64,000 bases of DNA, taken from assembly GCA_036417435.1 (NCBI GenBank), contig CM070899.1:157051494-157115493 (forward strand), given 5' to 3'. Below the pieces are notes generated by a model. That model was not told the DNA's origin and did no database searches. It saw only the letters and a list, made by a program, of their open reading frames with translations. A program made the position numbers and the translations under genes. Below are positions 33,846-44,039 of this stretch, one piece after another. Within the stretch, counting starts at the first letter, position 1. The number at the start of each line of letters is the position of its first letter. Source of the stretch: Inia geoffrensis (lineage: Eukaryota > Chordata > Mammalia > Artiodactyla > Iniidae).

Positions 33846-36674
33846 TCTTGGACCCTTGGATTCTACCTTGGGATTTTGGCAAACGATTCCAGAGAAGCTC
33901 CATCGATGGCTTTGGGACGAGGGGCCCCTTGTGCAGAGTCCCGGGGCGGCAGAGACCCGGCGTGCACCCAGCCCACCCACACAGCAATTCCCGGCCCCGT
34001 GGGAGCCACAGCGGCCCGCGCCCGACAACCCACAGCTGCTCGGGAGAGCGACGCCTCCAGCCCGCAGGGTCCACGGCACTTGGCACAGGGGACTCTCCAA
34101 GGTGAGGTGAGGGAGCAAAGTCTCCCACCCACACCCAGACAGGCACCCTGACCCAGGAATGGACGCCTCCCCCCGGGTGTCTGAGCCACACTGGGAAGTG
34201 GCCCCCTGCTCCATGGAAGGCAGGCTGGGGAGGGAGGCATCTGGCCTCCGACAGGCGGCCCTGGGCTGAGTGGGAGAGACGGCCTTCACCCAGACCTGTG
34301 GTTGCCGGGCAGGCATTCAGCTTGGTTTCCAAACGAGCACGTGCAGCAGCCTGTCGCCATGTCACTAGGAAGACGTCCCGAGCCCTGAGAGAAAGCTGCT
34401 TACGGGCTCCGCCGACCCCCATGCATCCTGTGTCCCCCACAGGAAATGCATGATGCGCAGGGCAGGGGAAGCCACTTTCTCCCATCCTGTTCATCTTTAA
34501 ATAAAAGGAGTAAGGTTTTAAAGCTGCATGAGAAGGGGAGAGGCTGGGTGGGGTCGGGGGAACACTGCAAGTCCAATACCTCGATGGGGGTCAGTAGAAA
34601 CCAAGTGTGGCCCCAGGCTCACGCCTCCCACCGAGTCCAACTCTTCTAACTGATAAGAGACAGAGTAGCAGGTGGGGGAAGGGCCTCTCCCTAAACGGTG
34701 TTCAGGCCTTAATCAGTAGTAAGCTGGACTGTGCATCCGAATTCTGGTACAAAATTCTCTGGGATGTGTCTGGGACAAACCTTTGAAAACTCAGCCTCAG
34801 AACTGGGAAAATCAGTTACAGGACCTGGCTTTTCCCAGGGTGACCCTGAATTCAAAAAGGGTCAGCCCACACCCTTGATCTTAGCTTTGGAAAATATGGT
34901 CACCAGAGTCGCACGTGGAATCTTTGGACAGAAAGATGTGGGTGACCTGCAAAGCATTTCTTACCGGCTACAACGTGATGGATATATCAGGCCCTTCAAA
35001 CCTTCCAGCACTCAGTCTTTAAATGACTTTGGAAAAAGGGTTAAAAAAAAAAAAAAAAGTGATAGCTGTCAGAAGTCAAAAACATCAGGTAGCCTTGTAA
35101 ACACAGCCAAAACCAGGAGTTGAGAAATGAGGGGACGCTATTGCTCAGATCACGCTTCCCTGTTCGGTGGCCCTCTCGTTTGCTGAGCTCTAGGGGTGAG
35201 TCCCTGGGGCGTGCTTTGACGCTGGCAGCCACCTTAGCACCTGCTTCTGGCAAGAAAAGCAGCCAGTCTTCTGGAGACACTGGGCTGGTGGTGGGGGGCA
35301 GGGAGGAGACTTGGAGACCCCGCTTCTGCCGCATTTCACTTGGACCCCAGAAAGCCACCAGCCCTGTCTGTGTGTCCCCAGAAGAGGGCTGGGGGCCACC
35401 TGTGGCCCAGCTGTCTGTCCCAACCTCCGAATCACCTTCCCTGGTCTGAGCTATGACCCAGGGCATGGGGAGGTCTAGGGACCCCAGTGCTGCTAAAGTT
35501 TGCACCTGGAGGCTGCACCCTGGCGAATCCTGCACCTGCCCGGATGCGTGGCCTCAGAATAAAGGGGGGTTGTCGTGCACCCCGAGTGCCGTGGGTGGGG
35601 TGCAGCAGGATGTAGGTAGGGCACCTCCAGGACCACATTCCCATCGAGGGCATCACTGCCCATTCCTACATAGCACCCAACAGGAGAGGACCCCAGGGCC
35701 CTTCGTGGAAGGGGCTGCGTTTTTCCCGATGGCTGTAGAATAGGGTAGGTGTATGGGGAGCTGACAACCCTAATATGGCTGACGCAAAGAGGGCTTCCTT
35801 GTTTGGGACATGGGCTGAACACCAGCCCCCTGGTTGAGTCCAGGGTCACTTTGTAGGCCTTTTTGGAGGGGAACTCTCCCTTCACTCAGGCAACCTTTGT
35901 TTTGAGATCTCTGCCCCCTTGGCCTTGCAAGCACTGGAGTCGGCCACAAAAGAAAGGTTTGAGTTTTCACTACTGTTTCTAGGAGTCCTGGGGGTTCCTC
36001 AGTCACACTGAAGCCAGCAAGCATGGCCATAAACCAGAAAAATGAAAGACCCTGAAACAAACCCAGGCCGGGAAGACAATTCTACATCTTAGAAAAAAAT
36101 GCAGGCTGTTCAGCAGGGTTGCCCACCGTGTAACTGCTTTCTGTGGGGGTCTGAGCGAGTGCAGCTTTCCGGGGCCTGCCACCGCACTCTTCTCTTCCAC
36201 ACGCACTCCACGTGTCGCGATGATGAGATGCTAGCAAGAGCCCATTCGAACTTAGCCTGAGATACATGGATTTTTCCCACCCTTCAAGTGAGATGAATTT
36301 TAGCCCCAGATGAGTCAGGTTGCCTGCTGGCTGGAACCCCAGGCCGAGTGCTTGGGGCTGCCGGGCGGGAGTTCCCTCCAGGTGCCCTGAGGCAGAAGAG
36401 CAGTGGCCTGTCTCCTGACCAGGCCCACTTCAGAAGGACCGCAACCTGCCATTAGACGAGAACTACTTTGGGAACGAAGACACACTCATCTGCCGAAAAT
36501 AGCCAACGCCTGCATATTTCTGTTTTAAGGCAATGTCACCCTTCCATCTATCAGACGGAACAGCCCTGGGTCACTTAGAGGAAACATTAAATTAAGTGCT
36601 CTCTTTGGAAACAGCAAACGCCCGCTCTCCCTCCCCCACCCCCCCACCCCGCCTCTAAAACAAACCACTCTTCT

Positions 36675-36680
36675 TTTATT
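36675..36680 (-). terminator. KLF13: Candidate proximal poly(A) signal in KLF13 3' UTR
   Basis: TTTATT on the plus strand gives AATAAA for KLF13. It is followed, in transcript direction, by GTGGTTTGTTTT and then a run of G with single T breaks. This U/GU-rich then G-rich arrangement is typical of efficient downstream elements. Use of this site would shorten the UTR from about 5.6 to about 2.5 kb. Confidence 0.5.
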
Positions 36681-37579
36681 CCACGATGACTGGGTTTAGA
36701 GTCCTTTTGCCCCCTTCCTATACGCAGAGAGCAGGGGGGTCAGAAACCCTTCTTGCTCCGCGATGCTGTGGGCAGGTCACAAGAAGCCTGGCCCCTCGGG
36801 GCACGTGGCTTCTCCCGGCCTTCAGGGACCTGTGCGCGTGGCAAGCACACCAAAGGACTTTGGAATAAAATTCCTGAACCTGGAATGTGAGTTCCTGAGA
36901 CATGAAGTGTATTCGGAGTGTGGCTTTCTCTGCCCCACCCAGAAGCAACTTTGGGAGGGACCTCCAAGGGCCCTTCCGGGCCTCACTTTGGAACCGGGCG
37001 TGAAGAGCTCTCACCCCAGGTGCTCAGGGCGCGGCTCCATCCAGGTGGCCAGCACGTCCCGTTCTCTCTCCTGGACCAAGTGCGAGCAGGGCTGTCACAC
37101 AGCCCAAAGAGAGCCAGGGTGGGGCCACCCCCTCACCCCACCGCCATTCCCGCCTGGTTCCCACCCATAGCAAGAGCAATGCTCCCGCCCAGCTCGGGAG
37201 CTACCATGCTACTCAGAAGCCACCACCACACCACTGGCTGATCCCAGCTGACATAGCCGAGTTAGAGATGGCAACCAGAGCGCTGCAGACAGCAGACTGC
37301 CTGCCCCTGGCTGCTAGGGACAGAGGGTGCCCATCTGCTCTGGAGCCGCCCAGGCTACGAGCACCAGCTGGGCCTGGGTCTCCGGGGTTCCTCTGTGCTG
37401 CATCCCTTGCCGTGACTGGCTCGGGGTGGAAGCAGAATGACCACAACCAAGGCACTCTGGGCTCAGGGAAGCCCCTCTATGGCCCTCTGAGGTCCCAAGT
37501 ATCATCCCTCCTCATCGAAATGAACAGAGATCTCTGCAATATACCCCAAGTCCTTCCCAAACCCACACTCCCTGCCCCA

Positions 37580-37603
37580 ACACACACACACACTCACACA
37601 CAC
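37580..37603. repeat. Short imperfect (CA)n in KLF13 3' UTR
   Basis: A CA repeat with one CT break. In the transcript it reads as a GU-rich tract, a class that can bind CELF/ELAV-type proteins. Confidence 0.8.
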
Positions 37604-38701
37604 TGTCCTGGGGACTTGTATTTACAGGCCCCGACTCCCTGGAGGAAGGGAAGGGAGGTGACTAGGCAGGTGGTGGCTTCAGCTCTCCACTGAGGAGTGT
37701 GCTGGAGCCCGGCCTGACCCACCTGCCCAGGTCAGAGCTCCGGCAGAGACGTCCCCGGCTCTCTGCCCGCCCCCCGTCAGCACGGGAAGGCTGGCGGTGG
37801 GGGCCCTGCACCCTAGTGCCCCACAGGCCGGGGCCTCCCAGGTAGGAGGGAAAAAGGAGTCCAGGGGACACAGGGCTCATGGAGAAGCTGAGGGTTCGCT
37901 AATTCTGAGCTGGGGACACGGTGGGTCTGAAAAAAGCGTTTCCCACAACTTCTGTCCGGTGCTCCCCAGGGAGGAAAGAGAATGCACGTTCTCCGACTGC
38001 ATTTCCCATGACATCCGCCTCGCCACCCCCGAACGTTCCAAGTCACAATGTTCCGGTCTCTTGCTACGGAACAGTCTCTGTGAAGTGCCGAGCGCGGCCA
38101 CAGCAAGCCACACACACAGAGTGTCTGGCCGGGTGGCCCCGCTTTACCCATCGTGTCAAATAAAGGCATCCCAAAAGCAGGGCCGGTCGGGGAGAACGTG
38201 GGAACTGGACACACCAATGACACCTTCGGACACCCTTGTAGGAGGCCAGTCAGAGAACGTGGTGTAATAGTGGAAGGTCCTGGGGCCTTCTGTGGGACCA
38301 CAGCAGCAGGCGGGGGCCCTGGCCATGTGGACATCAGATGGTGCGGCCGGCTGCCCAACACGGGTTTGCATCTCTGCTTCTGGCGCTCCGAGGGGGACCT
38401 GGGCAGGGTCCCGGAGGCGAGGACCCCTACAGTCTCCCTGGGGAGTGCTCCCCTTACCCATCACGGCTTAAGGTCCCTCTGAGCCGTCTGCGTTCTGAGC
38501 CCACTGCCAGCTGGGGCGAGGCTGAAGCTGGGCAGGGGGCAGGAAGAGGGAGGCGCGGGCCCTGCTTAGGGGTCTGCCCTGAAAGCACAAGGTCGGTGAC
38601 CATGGCGCCAAACTAACTGACCGGCCTATCCGCCGCTTCACCTGCACTGCCTTGCCCCCAGTGTGTGCCCAAACCTAAAAGGAAATTCCAGAGTGCAAAT
38701 C

Positions 38702-38709
38702 TATGTACA
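38702..38709 (-). promoter_or_regulatory. Pumilio-type motif TGTACATA in KLF13 3' UTR
   Basis: The transcript strand matches the Pumilio recognition element TGTANATA exactly. It lies about 55 bases from the miR-125 8-mer, in the promoter-proximal part of the UTR that both poly(A) forms would share. Function is inferred from the motif only. Confidence 0.35.
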
Positions 38710-38761
38710 GAGTAAGGCGGCAGGAAGGGGGTGTCCTCACTGACCTCGTGGAACATGTCCA

Positions 38762-38769
38762 TCCCTGAG
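38762..38769 (-). promoter_or_regulatory. miR-125 seed match (8-mer) in KLF13 3' UTR
   Basis: The transcript strand reads CTCAGGGA, the full 8-mer match to the miR-125a/b seed (7-mer plus A opposite position 1). It lies about 365 bases after the stop codon. Repression of KLF13 by miR-125a has been reported in human T cells. Two further 7-mer matches (CTCAGGG) occur at 36,385-36,391 and 34,383-34,389. Confidence 0.5.
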
Positions 38770-39088
38770 AAAGGGGGGGTTCAACACCGCTGAATCACCT
38801 TCGTGGGTATGTCTCTTGTGCAATCGTGGATGGTGTTTTTTGGAATTTTTTCGTTGTTTTTTTTACAAATTTGACACCTGAGGTGAAGAAAATCTTTTTT
38901 GTTGTTGTTGTCATTGACTTCATAAAGTTCTCTCTCTTCTGATTACAAAAGGAAACGACACGGAATCACGGGAGGAAGTGAGAGCATCTGCTCATGGCTA
39001 TGGTAAGGAGGAGGGGCCGCGGGGCTGGGCGGGGCCTGGGGTGGGCGTGGCAAGGAAGGGCGTGGCCTGTCGCGGGCCCCGCCCCGCC

Positions 39089-39090
<2 letters not shown>

Positions 39091-39130
<40 letters not shown>
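39091..39130 (-). repeat. (GCC)13 trinucleotide repeat just after the KLF13 stop codon
   Basis: An uninterrupted run of 13 GCC units plus one G on the plus strand starts only four bases beyond the stop codon and reads (CGG/GGC)n in the mRNA. It is bordered by GCCCC repeats at 39,078-39,090. Confidence 0.95.
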
Positions 39131-39134
<4 letters not shown>

Positions 39135-39424
39135 TCAGGGAGAGCTGGCCGGGCTGATGGTGGGGCTGCTGGCGTCCGAGCGGCTGTAGTCGCTGAGCGA
39201 GCCGGTCCGCGAGCCCCCGCCGCGCCGCTGCAGCATCCCCGGGTGGAAGTTGGCGTGGCGGCGCGCGTGCTTGGTCAGGTGGTCGCTGCGCATGAAGCGC
39301 TTGTCACAGATGGGGCAGCTGAACTTCTTCTCGCCCGTGTGCGTGCGGTAGTGCCGCGCCAGCTCGTCAGAGCGGGCGAACTTCTTGTTGCAGTCCTGCC
39401 AGCTGCAGGCGAAGGGGCGCTCCC
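39135..39424 (-). CDS. KLF13: KLF13 terminal coding exon (partial CDS: zinc fingers 2-3 and C-terminus)
   Basis: The exon encodes 95 complete codons plus stop TGA (39,135-39,137), starting with the last two bases of a split Gly codon. Visible in order: the end of a TGERPF-type linker; a C2H2 finger with C-X4-C-X12-H-X3-H spacing (starts CSWQDC, contains RSDELARH); a TGEKKF linker; a C-X2-C-X12-H-X3-H finger (starts CPIC, contains RSDHLTKH); then a basic stretch and a Ser-rich tail ending [11 protein letters not shown]. The [11 protein letters not shown] and [11 protein letters not shown] recognition helices are those of the SP/KLF family, which binds GC and CACCC boxes. The tail ([19 protein letters not shown] onward) matches KLF13 as I remember it and differs from KLF9, which ends shortly after the last finger. 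KLF13 is a nuclear transcription factor, also called RFLAT-1, known for late RANTES/CCL5 activation in T cells. The N-terminal domain and finger 1 lie in exon 1, outside the window. KLF14 and KLF16 are the main alternatives. Confidence 0.93.
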
Positions 39425-39445
39425 CTGTGGGCGACACGGCAGAGG
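39425..39445 (-). promoter_or_regulatory. KLF13: Splice acceptor of KLF13 intron 1
   Basis: Read on the minus strand, a pyrimidine-rich stretch (CCTCCCTCTGCC) leads into CGCCCACAG, with the AG at 39,426-39,425. The exon then opens with GG GAG CGC CCC TTC. This makes intron 1 phase 1 (G|GG for the Gly of the TGE linker). The conserved finger-linker protein sequence begins exactly at this AG, while the upstream codons in the same frame look non-conserved, which fixes the boundary. Confidence 0.88.
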
Positions 39446-39484
39446 GAGGATCAGTCACAGCCCACACCCCAAGCCTGCCCCTCC

Positions 39485-40136
39485 CTCCCTGCGCACCTCC
39501 CTCGGTGCCCCATCTACGACAGCCTCGGCGACAAATCCTTCAGGGTACAGGTGTGGGTGCCAGCGCCCCCCTCAAGTACCCGGCACGGCATGCCACGCAG
39601 CACCCTCTGCAGGGTCAGCTGTCCCTAGGCAGTGGCGGGGAGCATAGGCCGGTCCCTGGGCTCTAAGAAGGGAAACTAGGAGGAGAGGGTGGAGGGGTCA
39701 GGGAGAGCTTGCAGGCCTGCAAGTTTGGCCACACCACCCTGGCCCCACCAGGAGCCCTACTCCAGAGTCCCCAAGCCCTGCACGGCCTGCAGACAAATTG
39801 CTGACGCCAGCGCCCAGCCACCATTCAGACAGTCCACAGTCTCCTCATCTGTAACATGAATGGGTCAGCACGGACTATTTCCAGGGCCTGAGAGTCTGTG
39901 ACCGAGATGTCTGTTTACCGCAACAGGCTCCAACTAGAGTCTAGAGCTCCTCCTCTCAGAGATCTTCCAACATGGCCAACAGACAGCACAGGAGGAGGCT
40001 GCGGGGTGACACCTAGCAGAGGGAGGTAAGGTAGGCTGGCTACAGTCAGGACCTCGTCCCTCCCTCCCATCCCCTGTTCAGGGCAAGGGGCAGGCCAGCC
40101 TTTACCCAGGCAAACTCTGAACCACGCGCGCGCCCG
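39485..40136. other. Intron; MIR trace only
   Basis: CTCCTCATCTGTAACATGAATGGG near 39,842 looks like a MIR core relic. Otherwise unique-looking. Confidence 0.4.
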
Positions 40137-40163
40137 CACACACACACACACACACACACACAC
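40123..40163. repeat. Alternating purine-pyrimidine tract (CG)n-(CA)n
   Basis: ACGCGCGCG, CCCG, then (CA)13. About 40 bases that alternate with only a small break. Confidence 0.85.
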
Positions 40164-40379
40164 GACATCAATTGCACAGGGAGAACCAGCAGGGGGTTCT
40201 AGCACCCCAGAATGCAGCCCTCTGGCACTGGGGGTGGCCACACAGTACACTTTCCTGCCCCGTTTCTCCCCCTCCCTCCCGGACTCTGGCCCTGAAGCTG
40301 AGAGCCAGCCCTTGAAGCTGGTCCACCAGTGCTCAGCAGAGGAAATCTACACTGCCCACTCCAAATGAGCCCATCAACC

Positions 40380-42244
40380 TTAAATATAAACAGACACCCA
40401 AAGATGGCCAGACATCCAAGGAAAACCAGTGGCATGAAAGGGAAAGGCCAAGAGCAACAAAACCACTGACTCCAGAGGAAAGAAGAGTAAAGCCGGGAAG
40501 CAGAAGAGAATGTTAAGCTAAAAATTCTAATTAGTATTCTCAAAGAAATTTCAGATAAAATTGTATGCATAAAGCAAACAGGATAAAAAGGAAGTTCAGA
40601 GAACAAAAAATAGTGTTTAGAAGTTGGGAGTATTGCTGCCCAAACAAAAATTCCATAGAAAAGCTGGAAACATACTCAAGGAAATAACCCAGAAAAAGAG
40701 AACAACAACAAAAAAAACAGCTCTAGAAAATGTGAATGCTGCAGTGTTCTCTGTCTCCTAGCAATGCTGAAGCTGAGAGCTGTGTGTGGCTCTGTTTTCT
40801 CTCATTGATTTTCTGTTATGGGGGGGCGGGCAGGGTGGTTTCACAATCAAGCAAGAGAGCAAACCATCACTTCCCATCTGTTACTAACAGTAAGAGCTAG
40901 AAGTTCAGCGTCATGGAATCAATCCTGTGGGTACAGAAGACACTGAGGAAAAGAACAAAAAAAATGGAGAAGGGGAAATTACCAAAGAAACAATAGAACA
41001 GTATCTGTCAGAGTAAAAAAAAGGAGACAGGAAACTAACATGGAAAGGGTTATTAGCACAGGGGTGGGCCGGGAGTGAGTAAAGGCTCCTGCTGTGAGAA
41101 TATCTGCAGTGTCAGAACACTAGGTAAGAAAAGATCCCAAAACTTACTGGAGAGAAAGGGGAGAAGCAGGTCGTCCGGGAGGGAACAAGGCTGTGGCACA
41201 CACCACACTTCTCCTAAGTTACACTAGCTGCTAGATGACAGAGGAACACAGCCTCCCAAGCTTACCTTGCACAGTCTAGCAAAAATAAGAAAAAACTGAG
41301 AAGCCAGGGAAGTAAGCGAACAATGAAGGGTCATCCCAGGACAAGAGTGAGGGAGACTTGGAGGGCCACTGGAGCTGTGGGCCAGGAATCACACAGGGAG
41401 GGTTACAAGAAGAAAGGGAGTTCCATGTACCATAGAGCATGATCAAGAGGCTGAATACATTTCACATACTATTCTTTGGTTAAAGGGAAAAAAGAGAGGC
41501 AATTAGTAACTCCAGGAAAAATAGAAGACATGTAAGAAAACTGTCTAAATTAGAAGCAAACTAAAATGCCACATGATTATGAGCAATGAAGGAAGAGCTC
41601 CGAGCCAAACACCGTTTTAGGGGCTTTTTGTGTATTACTTATCCTTCACAACAACCCCATGAGGTGGCACAAGGGAATGCAGTTCCAAACAGAGGCCCTG
41701 GCATATGGAGGCAATATTCACACGGTCATGATCATGTGAACCCTAGCACTACTTGTCAGTGTTTAGAATCGATCTTATAGACAAAGCCCATATCACTTAT
41801 TCGCGGCCCCAGGAGAGAATGTGGGTTTAAGGGAAAGGTAGGAATACACCCATGTGCAGTCAAAGGAAATCTCTAAATGAGGTTAAAAGCTATAAGGATA
41901 ATCAACGAAAGAATTAAAAACAATCATATAACCATCAATTCGGGAGGAGGTGGGGGAGGGGTAGGAATGAGATAATTCCTTAAATTTCAGGGTAGGGAGG
42001 TAACGGATGGCATCTAAAGTGGATAAAATGAGAAACAGTAATAAAATCATACAGTTTTATTTATGGCAGTAACCACCAAGACAACTAAAATCAGAGCAGT
42101 ATTGATCTCTAGAGAATAAGGCTGGACTGGGAAGAGGATTTTTTTGCTGCTGCAAACTCTTTTGTGTTATGTGTCTTTTAAAAAAATCATATGCATTTAT
42201 GTCTTTGATAACAATAAAAAGGAATGCTGAAAAATAATTCTTTA
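40380..42244 (+). repeat. Old AT-rich repeat block, family unassigned
   Basis: A-rich plus strand with AACCCAGAAAAAGAGAACAAC and similar runs, all frames broken. Part of it (40,500-40,720) resembles the reverse complement of 10,076-10,370. 41,620-41,800 includes a probable antisense MIR (ACAACAACCCCATGAGGTGG). A G-run of 12 is at 42,298-42,309. Confidence 0.4.
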
Positions 42245-42544
42245 AATATCTAGCCCAACACCAAGTCAGAATTTTAAAACTGTTAATCGGTTCTGGGCGG
42301 GGGGGGGGAGAGAATCAATACAAAGTTGGGGAAATACGGCACACTAATCCCACCCTAGGAGATTCACAGTGCACAGTTATCATTTAAGTGTTTGGAAAGG
42401 TCCAGCACGAAATACAGTGGTGTCCTTTCACGTGACCGGTGCTGCACTCAAGACTTTGGTGCACCAGGTCCAACAGATGAGGCTCAGCTCCTCTCTCCAT
42501 GGTGTACTGATGCGTGGCCTCAGACAAAGGCCTCACTGCCTGCA

Positions 42545-42900
42545 GGGGGGGTAAATAGTGGCCCCACCAAAGATACGTCCAAGTCCTGACCCCTGGAACC
42601 TGTCAATGTGACCTTATTTGGGAAAAAGGTCTTTGCACATACAATTAAGGTAGGGGTCATGAGATGAGATCACAAACATTAGAAGAAAAGGGGAAAGGAC
42701 TCCAGGTAGTGATGTACCCATAAGCCAGGGGACTCAGAGTCTGGGGCAGCCACCAGACACTGGGAGGGGGGACTAATCCTGCCAACACTTTGACTTCACA
42801 CTTCAGTGCTCCAAAACAGTGAGAGAGCATACTTCTGTTGTTCTAAGCCACCCAGTTTGTGGTTCATTGGTTACAAAAGCCACAGGAAATGAACACAGTG
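42545..42900 (+). mobile_element. MLT1-like LTR (ERVL-MaLR)
   Basis: GTAAATAGTGGCCCCACC, then AATGTGACCTTATTTGGGAAAA, CAACACTTTGACTTCACACTTC and GTTCTAAGCCACCCAGTTTGTGG, in the order of an MLT1-type LTR. Shortened in the middle. Confidence 0.65.
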
Positions 42901-44039
42901 CCCCATCCTCACAGTGGGGTCCACGTGGGGATTCTACAGGGTTGCGCACAACCAGCCCTTGGCACTGGGCCTCATACAGGCCCAGTGCTTACTCCCGAGA
43001 TGTTATTTTTGCTCTTATCTATTATTCTTATCAACTAGGTCTCCTCAGATTTGGGCCTGCCGGGAGGGGCAGGGGTTGGGGGTGCTGGGCACAGTACCAA
43101 CCCAAAGCCACACTCAGCCTTGCTTCCTAATAAACCCTGTGTCCTCACTGGGAGGCTTGTCCTTTTCAGGGTCCTTCTGCTGCAACCCTGGGAGGCGCGT
43201 TGGATGTATATAATTAGAGATGGGATGCATGACCCCAGGGCGGCAGCAAAAGGCAGCATCCAACAGGATGGGATGTTGGTGCCAGGCAGCCTGGTGGCAG
43301 AGGTGGGGAAAGCCCAGCATCACTACTCGGCCAGCACGCCGCCCTTGGCCTACTGGGGCATCAGCAGCACGACACTTTTATGGAGCACGAAAGCAATGCC
43401 CAGCCCTGGGAACGTGGGTGTGATGTCGACAGACAGGGCTCTCCCTGGTCCGTCCTCTATTCTTCTGTCAGCCCGTTCCAGGTGGCCAATAAGCTGGTCC
43501 ACAGACAGGCGGATAAACCATTCAGAAGTTATGATGCAGGCTGGCGAGGAGCACCACCGGGTTTCGCTTGGCTGGCCTCTGAGTGGTGACATTCAAGCGG
43601 CACCCGGGAGGCTGACCAGGGGCAGCGGGAGAACTGCGAACTGATGGGGCAAAGGCAGCCTGTACAGGGGGACAGAGACCAGAGACCTCCACAACTGCGC
43701 TGCTCACCCTTTTAGTAAGGAACCCGGGGAGCTTCTGTTCACCTGGGTTATGTCCATTGACATTTATCGTAGAAATTAAAACAAGAACATTTAAACTCAA
43801 GCACATATTCCAGTAGCTGTCAGAAGGATGATGTCATCACACATCATGCAGCCTCTGGAACATTCCACTGTATTCTTTTGAGAAAATAAAGGACAAATAA
43901 TGCTATTGTTGAGAAAATAGTTCTGACTTCATCTGGAGGGTCTGGAGCCCCTGCAGGTGTCTCTGGGCCTCACTTTGAAAACCGCCACTGCTGCTCAGGG
44001 ACTCACCCCAGGTGGCACGTGGCTGAGCTGAGCTAGGGG
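42901..44039. other. Intron; no gene seen
   Basis: Unique-looking. The 197-codon plus frame at 43,051-43,644 and opposite-strand frames overlap without any domain. Confidence 0.45.

Larger units (their letters stand above)
33495..39134 (-). other. KLF13: KLF13 3' UTR (about 5.6 kb, approximate distal end)
   Basis: This stretch runs from the stop codon to an AT-rich 3' end with a canonical AATAAA. It contains no recognisable SINE, L1 or LTR, although the flanks are full of them. That fits a long, constrained UTR. The part next to the stop is GC-rich with a (GCC)n tract. From about 38,810 to 38,940 it turns A/T-rich, with poly-U/A tracts on the transcript. Minus-strand reading frames inside it, including one of 289 codons at 33,625-34,494, show no domain and are treated as chance. 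The distal end is inferred from the poly(A) signal, so the cleavage position is good only to about 20 bases. Confidence 0.75.
38990..39430. promoter_or_regulatory. CpG-rich segment over KLF13 exon 2
   Basis: CpG density is high through the coding exon (many GCG/CGC codons), the GCC tract and the first bases of the 3' UTR. It can be explained by KLF13 codon use and the trinucleotide repeat. It need not be a promoter. Confidence 0.6.

Noticed and set aside
33625..34494. 289-codon minus-strand open frame inside the KLF13 3' UTR
   Set aside because: No domain, lies after the KLF13 stop, and part of it is the 24-bp tandem repeat translated in frame.
43051..43644. 197-codon plus-strand frame, considered as a processed pseudogene
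   Set aside because: I could not match it to any protein; the opposite strand is also open and there is no poly-A tail or target duplication.
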